A stretch of DNA of 64,000 bases from Polytrichum commune (taxonomy: Eukaryota > Streptophyta > Polytrichopsida > Polytrichales > Polytrichaceae): positions 48,229,169 through 48,293,168 of the forward strand of contig OX485806.1 of the NCBI GenBank assembly GCA_950295325.1, read 5' to 3'. A program made the translations under genes and the position numbers. The notes under the pieces were generated by a model, which did not search any database, was not told the origin of the DNA, and saw only the letters and a program-made list of their open reading frames with translations. This document shows positions 34,601 through 44,620 of the stretch, one piece after another; positions within the stretch are counted from its first letter, which is position 1; every line of letters begins with the position of its first letter.

Positions 34601-36780
34601 GACAAATCTGGTGCAAAATCCCTCAACTAAAGACCCTCTCGGATCCGAGAGGGTCTCCTCCTAGAGCACACCAAACTAGTTCAACATGACAACCCAACTA
34701 GTCCACACAAAATGACCTTAACTACACATACAAATTACCCAACCTTCAAGACAAATTTGGTCTAAAAAAATCTCAACTTAAGAACCTCTCGGATCCGAGA
34801 AGGTCTCCTCCTAGTGCACACCCAACTAGTTCAACATGGCACCCCAAGTAGTCCACACAAAATGACCCTAACAACACATTCAAATTACCCAACCTTGAAG
34901 TCAAATCTGGTCTAAAAACTCTCAAGCAAAGAGCCTCTCGGATCCAAGAGGGTTTTTTCCAACATGACAACCCAACTAGTCCACCCAAGTTGAGCCTATA
35001 TACAAACTAAATGTACCCAACCATGAAGTCAAAATCTAGTCTAAATACTTTAAACTAAATACCGTCTCGGATCCGAGAGGGTCGTTCTCTAGTGCACACC
35101 AAACTATTTCAACATCACAACCCAACAAGGCCATCCGAGTTGAGCCTATATACACACTTAATGTAACAAACCTTGAAGTCAAAATCTGGTCTAAATACTT
35201 TCAACTAAAGGCCCTCTCGGATCCGAGAGGGTCGTTCTCTAGTCCACACCAAAGTATTTCAACATCACAACCCAACAAGGCCACCCAAGTTGAATCTATA
35301 TAGACACTTAATGTACCAAACCTTGAAGTCAAAATCTCGTCTAAATATTCTCAACTAAAGATCCTCTCGGATCCGAGAGGGTCGTTCTCTAGTCCATACC
35401 TGTGCCCAAAAAAAAACTTTGTGAAGCCAGTCATCGAGGATTTTCTTGCGAAGAAGAAGAGAAGGGGGGAACTTGTTTTTGTTTTTGACCTCGGCGGGGG
35501 AATTCCACCACCGAAGCCATCTAGCCTTAAAGGAAGCATCCACATGTGTAGTTGCCACCTTTTGCAGTTTCTCAATAGTCATATCCGGGACAAGGAAGGT
35601 GGAGAAATGACGGTCAATCTGCAAAAATGAATAGTGTAATGTAAGCGAATATACATAAAGCACAAGTAGAAAAAAACGAAGGTGGAAGCAAACAAAAATT
35701 GAAGAGTTGTAGGGAGTACCTCTTGAAAGAAGTCATCACAATTATCCTTGTGGGCAACGGAGATGAAGTTTTCAAAGCTCTGAGATCGAATACTTTTGAT
35801 CAATCTATCCTAGGCTTTTGTCATAGCATCCCAAATCCCAAGAGCAGATCTAAGAACCTCAGGAGTGGCCTCACGGTATAACCGTGCAGCAGTATCCGCC
35901 GAATTGGAGATCTCTCTCTAAAACAAACAAAAATGTCTGTAAGGATAAATGCATGAAACATGAGAAAGGAAAAAACTAGAGCGAGGAGAAATATTACCTT
36001 GTATAAGAACTTGACAAAGACGTCCAATGTGAGGGGATACCAAGTAGGATTTTTCTCCATCTTAGCCTCGCACATCTTGTAGTCGTCAACAGAAATGAGG
36101 TCCTTGAAATCCTTAAGCTTCATTTTTCCAAATGTACGAATGCGAAGCAATTTGGCAGGGAGGTTGTCTTTAACATGATCGTGCTCCATGGACCTAAAAA
36201 ACAAAGTAATGACAATCAAAAGAACAATGAAACAAAAACTAAAACTAAAAAAACTAAAAAACTAAAAAACTTGAACTTACCAATTGATGTCATTCATGGC
36301 ATTCAAGAAGACGGCGGTGGAATTTCTTGGATCACGACAATACAGTCAATAGAGATATGCCAATCTTTATCCAGCAAATGATGCTTATTAATGTGCCTCC
36401 ACCAAGCCGACAAACGGTGGTTACCCTCCCACACGTAGAACATCTTGCCAGATGGGTGTTCAAGGTCAGGGTCATTTTGGAGCATGGCGTCGAATTCCTC
36501 ATTGGCCTCTTGCCATAATGAACTCCAAGAATTGTGGATGTCATCGGAGACATTGAGTACCTCATTGAGGTTGTTGTAGGGAGAGACATACAAGGCTCGG
36601 TCACCATCACGGTAACCCATGACGAACTCATTTTCCAACCGAGCGACATCAACCTCGTTGATGGGACGAACAAGTGGAACACATCGCAAGCGACACAATG
36701 GGATAGAGAAACGCGACTTAAGAAGAGGTTTTATTCAAACCCGATGAATCACAACATTAGAGTCTTCTATGGGTTGGACT
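31607..36780 (-). pseudogene. ParB/methyltransferase-like gene of M3
   Basis: Same exon plan as M5. Approximate exons (minus): 36281-36780 (ParB-like), 35998-36193, 35720-35918, 35400-35618, 33775-34016, 33012-33680, 32579-32923, 32228-32485, 31906-32106, 31607-31802. The ParB-type motif is intact (VWEGNHRLSAWW). The motif IV-like segment is degraded (DLLFTDVSENL), and YVAEDWFG has Trp changed to TAG. Motif I region: IIMGWQCGLG, then GSVIACRSIQRHIVALELD. Unlike M1, M2 and M5, exon 10 stays open through AAPQRGSVFAPPP. Lesions: a 1-base deletion at the end of the ParB exon, and a lost exon 9 acceptor (AG to AA). The intron between the fourth and fifth of these exons (34017-35399) has been expanded by a palindrome array. 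Confidence 0.78.
34075..35395. repeat. palindrome array inside an intron of the M3 gene
   Basis: About ten units of 110-155 bp with GACCCTAACTACACATACAA, TTACCCAACCTTGAAGACAA, TCTCAACTAAAGACCCTCTC and the palindrome CCCTCTCGGATCCGAGAGGG (for example 34136, 34489, 34632, 35211, 35362). The array ends a few bases before the exon at 35400 and starts just after the 34016 splice acceptor. M2 and M5 have introns of only about 80 bp here. The same unit makes up the array at 37090-37969 and 61145-62030. Confidence 0.88.
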
Positions 36781-37089
36781 CATCGAGAGGATGCAAAGAG
36801 TTGCAACCGGTGCATCAGTCTACAAGGGTAACCACCAAAACATTAGGCAGCGGCCAAACTTATTTAAAACAAAAAGAACCGGAGGCGATGTTTCAAGAAC
36901 AACGAAAAAAAAAACTCCAATAAATGAATCATCTATTGACAAAATAGATGAAGCAATGCCGCATTTCATACCATAGGAACCTCCAATGGAACATTATGGT
37001 CCTCCATTGAGGGTTCCTCCGATAGAATGAGATCCATGGATTGTGATCCTTGCAAAAATTCAACACATACAAGCTTTAAAACCTTGCAG
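36781..37089. other. 5' flank of the M3 gene, no exon assigned
   Basis: About 310 bp upstream of the ParB-like exon, where exon 1 should lie. It contains a symmetrical stretch, GGAACCTCCAATGGAACATT followed by ATGGTCCTCCATTGAGGGTTCC (about 36979-37018). No match to M5 exon 1 seen. Confidence 0.4.
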
Positions 37090-37969
37090 TCAAAATGTGG
37101 TGAGCATGCCCTCAAGCAAAGACCCTAACTACACATACAAAGTACCCAACCATGACGACAAATCTGGTCTAAAATCTCTCAACTAAAGACCCTCTCGGGT
37201 CTACTCCTAGTGCACACCCAACTACTTCAACATCAGAACTCAACAAGTCCACACAAAATGACCCTAACTACACATACAAAGTACCCAACCTTGAAGAGAA
37301 ATCTGGTCTAAAATCTCTCAACTAAAGACCCTCTCGGGTCTCCTCCTAGTGCACATCCAACTAGTTCAACATCACAACTCAACAAGTCCACACAAAATGA
37401 CCCTAACTACACATACAAAGTACCCAACCTTGAAGAGAAATCTGGTCTAAAATCTCTCAACTAAAGACCCTCTCGGGTCTCCTCCTAGTGCACATCCAAC
37501 TAGTTCAACATCACAACTCAACAAGTCCACACAAAATGACCCTAACTACACATACAAAGTACCCAACCTTGAAGAGAAATCTGGTCTAAAATCTCTCAAC
37601 TAAAGACCCTCTCGGGTCTCCTCCTAGTGCACATCCAACTAGTTCAACATCACAACTCAACAAGTCCACACAAAATGACCCTAACTACACATACAAAGTA
37701 CCCAACCTTGAAGAGAAATCTGGTCTAAAATCTCTCAACTAAAGACCCTCTCGGGTCTCCTCCTAGCGCACACCCAACTAGTTCAACATCACAACCCAAT
37801 AAGTTCATACAAAATGACCCTTACTACACATTCAAATCACCCAACCTTGAAGACAAAATGTGGTCTAAAATCTCTCAACTAAAGAGCCTCTCGGATCCGA
37901 GAGGGTCTCTTCCTAATGCACACCCAACTAGGTCAACATGACAACCCAACTAATCCCCACAAAATGACC
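37090..37969. repeat. palindrome array of M3, left of S; recent 139-bp amplification
   Basis: Same unit as the intronic array. From about 37189 to 37760, four to five units repeat every 139-140 bp and are almost identical. They keep only the left palindrome arm (CCCTCTCGGGTCTCCTCCTA). The last unit before S has the full palindrome (37890). The array resumes at 61145 after S. Confidence 0.88.
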
Positions 37970-38577
37970 TGTCAGCCACAAACCCCCACCCTTGTGTGTC
38001 GTAGTCCGGGTGAGAGCGTGTGGCTCACATGTAATTATTCAACCCCTCAGAACTTAGGGACACAATTCCCGTACTCCAGTAGGATTTACAAAACATATAA
38101 CTATTTATTCAACCTGTGGGAGTCCAAATTCGACGGAAATACGGAAATACGGAAATACGGAAATACGGAAATACGGAAATACGGAAATACGGATTCCCTT
38201 TCCGTATTTTACCTTGCTTATCTGAAGATAATAGGGTCTTTTAGGACAAAATTACTTGTACTAGGAAATAGGGAATTCTAACTCCGCCTTGTGCTATAAA
38301 ACAACTTAAAATAAGTACTATGACCGGCCCGTCAATTTGGATGGGCGGACCGTGTAATCATGGTCTGAACCATTGGTCCGGACCCTGTAACGGTTATGCC
38401 ACGTTCAACCACCAGCCCGGAAGTAGAGAGGCAGTTACAACGGCCTTATGACGGTTGGGGGAAAAGAAAGCCGTTGGTAAAAATGTTAGTAAAACCGTTG
38501 GTGAGAACCGCCGGAAAACAGTTGGTAACCGTTTTCCGTTAAACCAAACGGTAACAGGGGAAGGAAGAGGGAGGAAG

Positions 38578-38588
38578 GATATTTAAGG
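38578..38588 (+). promoter_or_regulatory. TATA-like box of G2
   Basis: GATATTTAAGG, the counterpart of G1 20647, with the same downstream pyrimidine-rich GGGTCCCTTCCTTCTCC. Confidence 0.5.
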
Positions 38589-38816
38589 GTCCCTTCCTTC
38601 TCCCTCCCACTTTTTTCTGAAAAAAACAACCTGTTGAGAGAACGAGTGGTGAGGTGTTAATTCTTTCGAGCCGCCAGCAGTGGGATTGCTGGGACTCTGC
38701 ACTTTTCAGTCACCGGCAGTGGGCTTGCCGGGACTCTGTGGCAATTAGACGGAAAGGAAGGAATCCGGAAGAGAGGGAGTTTCCGTGGTCGAGCCGGAAA
38801 CTGAGAGAAGAGGAAA

Positions 38817-39754
38817 ATGCCGGAAGCACGGGAAGACGATAAGAGGGAACCTATCCCGGTTCTGCTCAAAGCCCTCATCCCTGCAATTCCGAGGGAGGAT
38901 AGGGAGCTACAGGAGCTCGCGGAGGATCTCCGGGTTATGGGCTGCGTGGGGTTGCTAGCCAAACCCTGGAACCTCTGAGCCGAAGATACCCTCCGAGAGT
39001 TTAAGTTTGAGAGAGGAAATCAGTGGCTAGGGACAAAGAGGAGAGATCCGGAACATTGGACTCCGGACATTTGGAACAGGGTCTACGGGTTTCCTCGGGG
39101 GATTACAGAAGGATGGGCCGGCCGCTGCGACGGCTTGTTCGCCGGAAAATTTAGAGGGGACACGGATCCGAAGGACGGCTTCCACCCCGGAAACTGCCGG
39201 AACCTGAGAGAGAGGAGGGTGTTGGAATTCCTCCTGCCTATCCTTAACCCGGACAAGCCAAAGCGGATTAGCCTTACCATGGCTAACACGCTGTTTGGTG
39301 CCATGTCCGGAGTCCAGCCTGTGAACTGGGGGTTGATTATCCAGGAAATAGTGGGGCGGGCCCTCCCCCATATTGGCCGGAAACCCTCCTTCCTCTCCCC
39401 CTTCATTTTGCATCTCTACCAGCATTTTGACTGCATCACGGCCGAGGAGGAGGACCTGCTCACGATAGCGGCGGACGAGGTCACCTACAAGCTGCTTCCG
39501 GAAGCCGGAGACGTCGAGACGGAGACCTCCTGCGACCCTCTGCTTCCGGAAGCACCTCCCTCGTCACCCGGAAGCCCGCCGCCAACCGTCTCGAGGCCAC
39601 TCTCTCCTCCTCCCCCTCACCAACATCCGGAAGCCGGACCCAGCCGGGAGACCCCATGGCGAAATGTGGATCTATCCGCTTGGGAATTTCCGGAGAATCC
39701 GTTCAAACGGTTCCAGGAGGGGATGGAGGACCTCAAGACCCAGTATTACCGGCT
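38817..39754 (+). pseudogene. family G ORF, copy 2, 5' half
   Basis: Starts MPEAREDDKREPIPV as G1 does. A TGA after PWNL (about 38976) replaces the Arg codon of G1. From 39135 the frame is open and nearly identical to G1 over the domain with NTLFGAMSGVQPVNWGLI and FLSPFILHLYQHFDCI, up to EGMEDLKTQYYRL, where M5 interrupts it. The 3' half continues at 54126. Confidence 0.75.
39746..39754 (+). repeat. left target-site duplication of M5 (TTACCGGCT)
   Basis: TTACCGGCT directly precedes GGGAAACTCAAG; the same nine bases follow the right end at 54126-54134. Splicing the flanks at this point restores QYYRL...EHIV of the G ORF. Confidence 0.92.
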
Positions 39755-39800
39755 GGGAAACTCAAGTATGTGAGCGGAGAGCGGAGATTGGAGAGCGGAA
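39755..39800 (+). repeat. TIR-a of M5
   Basis: GGGAAACTCAAGTATGTGAG followed by the GAGCGGA repeats. The subterminal block (CCGTGGAATTAGAGATAGTT, then GACATAATAACCCA) continues inward and is shared with M1-M3. Confidence 0.88.
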
Positions 39801-40019
39801 AATTTAGATTTTGTTGGGTAATTTTAGGAGAAGCAGTGCCTATTTCCGTGGAATTAGAGATAGTTTGAATTCTATATTTGGAAAGGTACCCCCATTCCCG
39901 TGGACATAATAACCCAGAATTGTTTGAGAAACCAACGGATCCTATAGGCGTGGAAGATTGCATTTGTTATTAAACATCTTATAGTATATGTTCTCAAATG
40001 TATCATATTAAATTAGGGC

Positions 40020-40027
40020 TGACGTCA
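40020..40027. promoter_or_regulatory. conserved TGACGTCA palindrome (M5)
   Basis: TGACGTCA after ATTAAATTAGGGC, 265 bp inside TIR-a. Confidence 0.6.
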
Positions 40028-40139
40028 CCAAATTGAAATCAAAATACCATACACAAAATATTTTGTTGGTCAACAAAATGTAGCCAACCTCAAGACTTAC
40101 AAAAATGGGTAGTTAGTTAAAATAGCTATATACTCTAGT

Positions 40140-40458
40140 TTAGGGCCATCTACACCCTATCTGCCGGGCATGTCCAATATGGGTAAAATGATCCAAAGAA
40201 CATGCCATAAAACTATGTCGCACCATAACAGCCTTCCAATTCAGTCCTTAGCTTAGCCAAAGACCTCAAAGACAAATCCCCCAAGTCCAACCTTAGAATC
40301 CTCTTGGAAATTTTTGAGATGACGTGCCGGCTCTTTGAGAACAACATGAAGTTCAATTTAAAAAGTTTGACGAGGTTATGTTCGCGTGCCAAACAAAACT
40401 TCCAATTGCTATATAGCAATTGGGATTGGAAGACAGCCAATGTGATTAGTGTGCACAA
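40140..40458 (-). pseudogene. ORF X remnant of M5
   Basis: The minus strand reads LAREHNLVKLFKLNFML, then KRILRLDLGDLSLRSLAKLR and TELEGC, matching M3 26730-27266 (REYNLITQFQQNL...RRILMSDLGDLSLRKLAALR). The N-terminal half present in M3 is missing. Downstream nucleotides (CACCCTATCTGCCGGGCATG) are also shared with M3. The two copies prove a conserved segment; the protein family is not recognised. Confidence 0.45.
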
Positions 40459-41062
40459 CCATTAAATAAACCATCCACACTAATAGAAAGTATGGTCTCC
40501 CTATAACTAAGATCTCACACTAAGAGCCGAGAGCTAGATTGTTTTGTGACTAGAAGTTAAGAGATCCGAACGATGAAGAAAAAATAAAGAATGCAATGCG
40601 GGTTGACATTATGAATATGAAATAATGGAGAGAAAGAATGAAACTTGCGCCGGATATCAAAAATAAAACCAACACACAACTCTTATTAAAGCCGGATAAC
40701 AACAACAAACGGAGTTATAATTTCCAAAACCAAAATGATAAACTAAGGGCTTGGAGAACATTCCCTATCACTCTCCTCACCCTCATTTGCTTCTAACAAG
40801 AAAAGATTTCGTGTTCCACGCGAGAAATGACGAACGCGAGGAGGAGATGGGGACTCCGCCTTCGCAAAACAAACCGCCATTGCACTAGCATACGGGGGAA
40901 GCTCAAACGGCTTTGGAGGACTTGAAAACATGTCTCGACGAATGACTGCGACCTCCGCTGGCTCTCTAAACACCCAAGCAAAAGGATTAGAAACATGATG
41001 ACACTAGAAAATGAGAATTTGAAATAAAGGCAAACATGGCAAAATATAGAAAGCAAACTTAC

Positions 41063-41400
41063 GCACAAAGGAATCCGAATGCCCTCTTGGTCATCTTTTG
41101 AGGAGGATCAAAGATAGATGTAGACGGTGCGGCAACTGAGCGAGATATACGCGCAGGCTAAGGATCGCGCATGGAGAGTAGGAGTGAATTGAAAATGACG
41201 GGGTCACTCTCAAGGGCCACAATATGCCGCTCAAGGGAGCGACATGCTGTAATCGAACCACCTAAAGCAACGAGAGGTAAAATGTTAGTATGGAAACTAG
41301 TCAATGAAAAATAATGGAAAATTCAAAGTAAGGATGAAGTTGAAAAAGAAGGCGTACCTACACCACACTGCCAGTCCATAATAACATCATTCTTGTCGGT
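41063..41400 (-). other. SAM-binding motif I-like segment (M5 exons 9-10)
   Basis: Joining exons 9 and 10 gives DVIMDWQCGVGGSITACRS, then LERHIVALESD. This fits motif I of beta-class amino-DNA methyltransferases: hydrophobic-D-x-x-x-G-x-G-S, then A-C/A, then R-x-x-x-x-x-E-x-D. The other copies agree (IIMDWQC; GSVIACRSIQRHIVALELD). It lies after motif IV, as in the permuted beta order. The splice site falls inside the glycine loop, so no single ORF shows the motif. Confidence 0.6.
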
Positions 41401-41859
41401 GAGAGTAGCGAGAAGGATGGAAAAAAAACAAGATGCTTCTCACGGGCACCTCGCCAAGGTACCCCATCACTGCGCATCGCCTGGCTCTTCTCATCGGTGA
41501 AGGTATTCAACCATCCATCTCGTTTTAGGTTGTAACCATACTGTTGTATGGCCTCCTCCCGCACTCTAAGAACGGAGTTAACACGAACAAGAACTTTGAT
41601 GTTGAACTTCCGAATCTGCAACAATGAAAATGAAATTGAAATTGAAATGATAAGCAATACGGAGGGGAAAGAGAGGGAGACTTGTTTACCACTCCAGAGG
41701 GAACAACGGGAGATTGGAGGTCCAAATCATTCATTCCAAACCAATCTTCCGCGACGTAGAAGTCATAAGTGTGAGCCCAATCGAAAATACTCCTAGAAAC
41801 ACTGGCACTCGCACAATGGGCAAGAACAAGGACACCATGATCATAGAGGTTAGATTTCG

Positions 41860-42025
41860 CAAATGCAAAAATACACTCATAGTATGATTCATGGAGCTTG
41901 TTCCAAGCAGGAACATCAGTGGAGATGTTCGGCACCGGCAAATTCTCAGGAATATCGGCGAAGAGCAAATCGAGGCCCTTGTGAGTTGTAGTCGAGGTGT
42001 TCACACGGGAACGACCTGCCCCAAC
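41860..42025 (-). other. motif IV-like segment of the methyltransferase domain (M5 exon 8)
   Basis: GLDLLFADIPENLPVP is followed by ESYYECIFAFAKSNL, YDHGVLVLAH and YDFYVAEDWFGMNDLDL. It resembles strand beta4 with the catalytic (D/N/S)-P-P-(Y/F/W), then helix, then beta5 (L-x-x-x-G-x-L-V-L). The catalytic tetrad, however, reads A-D-I-P or A-D-V-P in M2 and M5 and T-D-V-S in M3. No copy has the double proline and aromatic residue. Either the protein uses a variant active site or it binds without methylating. Confidence 0.5.
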
Positions 42026-44156
42026 CTGCAATTGAAACTTCATGAGAAAACAAAAAGGAAAAAAATAAACAAAGCAAAGGAAAAAAAATTGAGAATTGAC
42101 GAAGGCAAGTATACAAACCTTGGCAATGAACTCTTGGATGCGGGTATATGCGGGGAGGGGACCTCCGGCAACCTCGGAATCCAGCATTAGTTGAACCATG
42201 TCCACATTTTCGATGAGGGAAAGCGTGTTAGGGGCATCCGAAGAGGTGGCACTGGTATCCAAGAGAGCGGCCTTCCTCTTGCGAGGCAAAGAGAGGAGAG
42301 AAGTGCCACTGTGAGATGGAGTGGCAAGAGATTGTGGATGAAATGCAGATGGAGTAACAGAGGGGGCCAGAGAGGGAGCAACGGAGGGAGCGATAGATGG
42401 ACTGTGTGGGAGGGTGGGTGGCTCAACCGGGGTCTTAGAAGCAGACCGAGTGAGAACTTGGAAAATGCTTGAGTGGCGGTCTTCTTTGCTTTGCCCTTTC
42501 TCCTTGGTGCCTTAGAAGGAGGAGGGGGAAGCTCAACGATGTCAGGCTCCTCCAAGGTAACAATGTTATCATCTGGAGCATTACCCACAAGGCTAGCAAA
42601 CAAAGCCTTCTCTTCCCCGGGGACAAATCCTGCAGCACAATCCAAGTACCATCCACCACCTTACAAGTGCAATTCGGAGAACTTGTTTGTTAGCACGGTC
42701 GTGTACACGCAGAGGCTAGAAAAAATATTCACCCAGTCCAAGAGGTAGTCCGGCAAGGAAGATGAGGCCAATCCATTTTTCACAACCAATTCTCTCATGA
42801 TATACCTACATGACAAAACAAGAATGTAAGAAAACCAAGAAAACGAGCAAGAAATGAAATTAAGGAGAGGTGCAAAGTGGAGGATAGATGTATTACCGAT
42901 AGGCCACACGCTTGATAGCGAGAGCCCCCTCCTCGAACTCCAAGAGATTATCACCTTTGGCAAAGGCGATGTCAGGCTTATCGCCGAGGTAAGGCTTGAA
43001 GGCCTTGTCCCAAAGGACAATCCGCCAATGATCAACGTACTCACGAGGGCGCAAGATAGTTTCTGATGCGTCCCAATCAATGTCGACGGAGAGGCTCTCC
43101 TCTAAGGTCTCAATTTCAACCGCGACTTCCTTCTCCAACTGTAGAGAGGGAGATAATTAGATATGAGATAAATGGAATAGAGGAAAATGAAAATGAAGAA
43201 GGCCGAGGAATGGATTTACATGAGCCCAGAAGGACGCCTTGTGTAGCCAGTTGTCCAAAGCCCTCTCCCTCATAGGTTTGTCGACGGGGAACTTGTTATT
43301 TAATCTTTCACGAAGGGGGGCGTTCCACCAGTGAAGCCACTTAGCTTTGAACGAAGCTTCGACCGGGCATGTGACAATTTTTTGCAATTTTTCAATTGTC
43401 ATGTCCGTCAAAGAGAACTCATTAAAATGACGGTCAAACTGTGCACAAAATAAAAATGATTTGAGTTCAAAAGAGTAATAGACTTGAAGAGTGATTTGGA
43501 TGAATTGCGTTCAAGAGTGATTTGAGTTCAAAAGAGTACCTCATGAAAGAAATCCTCTCCATTGTCAAGGTGTGCAACGGATATGTACTTCTCAAAAGAA
43601 CGGGCCCGAATATTTTTTATTGTCCTCTCCTGGGTCTTGGTCATAACAATCCAAATCTTAGTGGCCGACCTCTCCGCAACGGGTGTGGTCTCACGGTAAT
43701 GCCTCACTGCAAGGTCTGCTTGAGCCGAAATGTCTCTTTGCAAGAAATGACCTTGTGAGTTCATATAATCGGCATGGAAATTATCTATGTTGGAAGCTCT
43801 AAATGATTGAATGCACAAAACCATACCTTGTAAAGAAACTTAACGAACACATCCGCGGTCAAGGTGTACCAAATTGGACGACTATCCTTTATCTTCTCGC
43901 ATGCTTTGTAGTCAGATGGCGATATGAGATCCTTGAAGGTGGGCAACTCTAACCTTCCAAAAGTGCGGATTCGAAGGAGCTTGGCCGGAATGTTTGCCTT
44001 GACATAATCATGCTCGGTTGACCTGAGAGAAAATATGTGAGGAACGTGAGGTGAAAAGAATGAAAAAGAATTGAAACAAAAATGAAAAATGAATGAAAAA
44101 AATGAATGAGCTTACCAATTAATGTCGCTCATGGCATTGAGGAATGCACCGATCTA

Positions 44157-44620
44157 TCCTCTAGGGTCAACAACAATGCAATCCACCGAGATATGCCAAC
44201 TCTTGTCATCGGCGTGGTGGTTATTGATGTGTCTCCACCAAGCGGTGAGACGATGATTGCCTTCCCAGACGAAGAACATCTTCCCGGCGAAATGTGCAAG
44301 ATCCAGATCCTCCTTGAGTTTGGCGTCAAATTCTGCAGAGGCCTCTTGCCAGAGAGGGCTCCAAGAGGCCATAATGCCAGGGGGAATGGGGAGGTCCACG
44401 GGAGCGTCGTTGAAAGCAGACACGTAAAGAACCCTATCACCCTCTCGGTATCCCATTACAAATTCACATTCCAAGCACTGCACCTCAATCTCACTCATAG
44501 GACGGACAAGAGGAAGGGCTCTCAAGCGACACAAAGGAATGGATAAGTGGGACTTACAGGTTGGCTTAATCCGGAGGCGTTGGATAACACCAATGGAGTC
44601 CTCCTTTTGTGATTTCTGAA
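44157..44620 (-). other. ParB/sulfiredoxin-like domain (M5 exon 2)
   Basis: CRLRALPLVRPMSEIEV resembles the first strand of ParB N-terminal domains (L-x-P-x-x-x-R-x-x). It is followed by CEFVMGYREGDRVLYVSAFN, and about 60 residues later by FFVWEGNHRLTAWWRHI. The last fits the ParB/sulfiredoxin signature G-x-H-R-x-x-A, which binds nucleotide. Then WHISVDCIVVDP gives the closing strand. M3 keeps GNHRLSAWW; M2 has decayed. Conservation of G-N-H-R in two copies beside weaker flanks supports a real site. The distance between strands is longer than in typical ParB. Confidence 0.5.
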
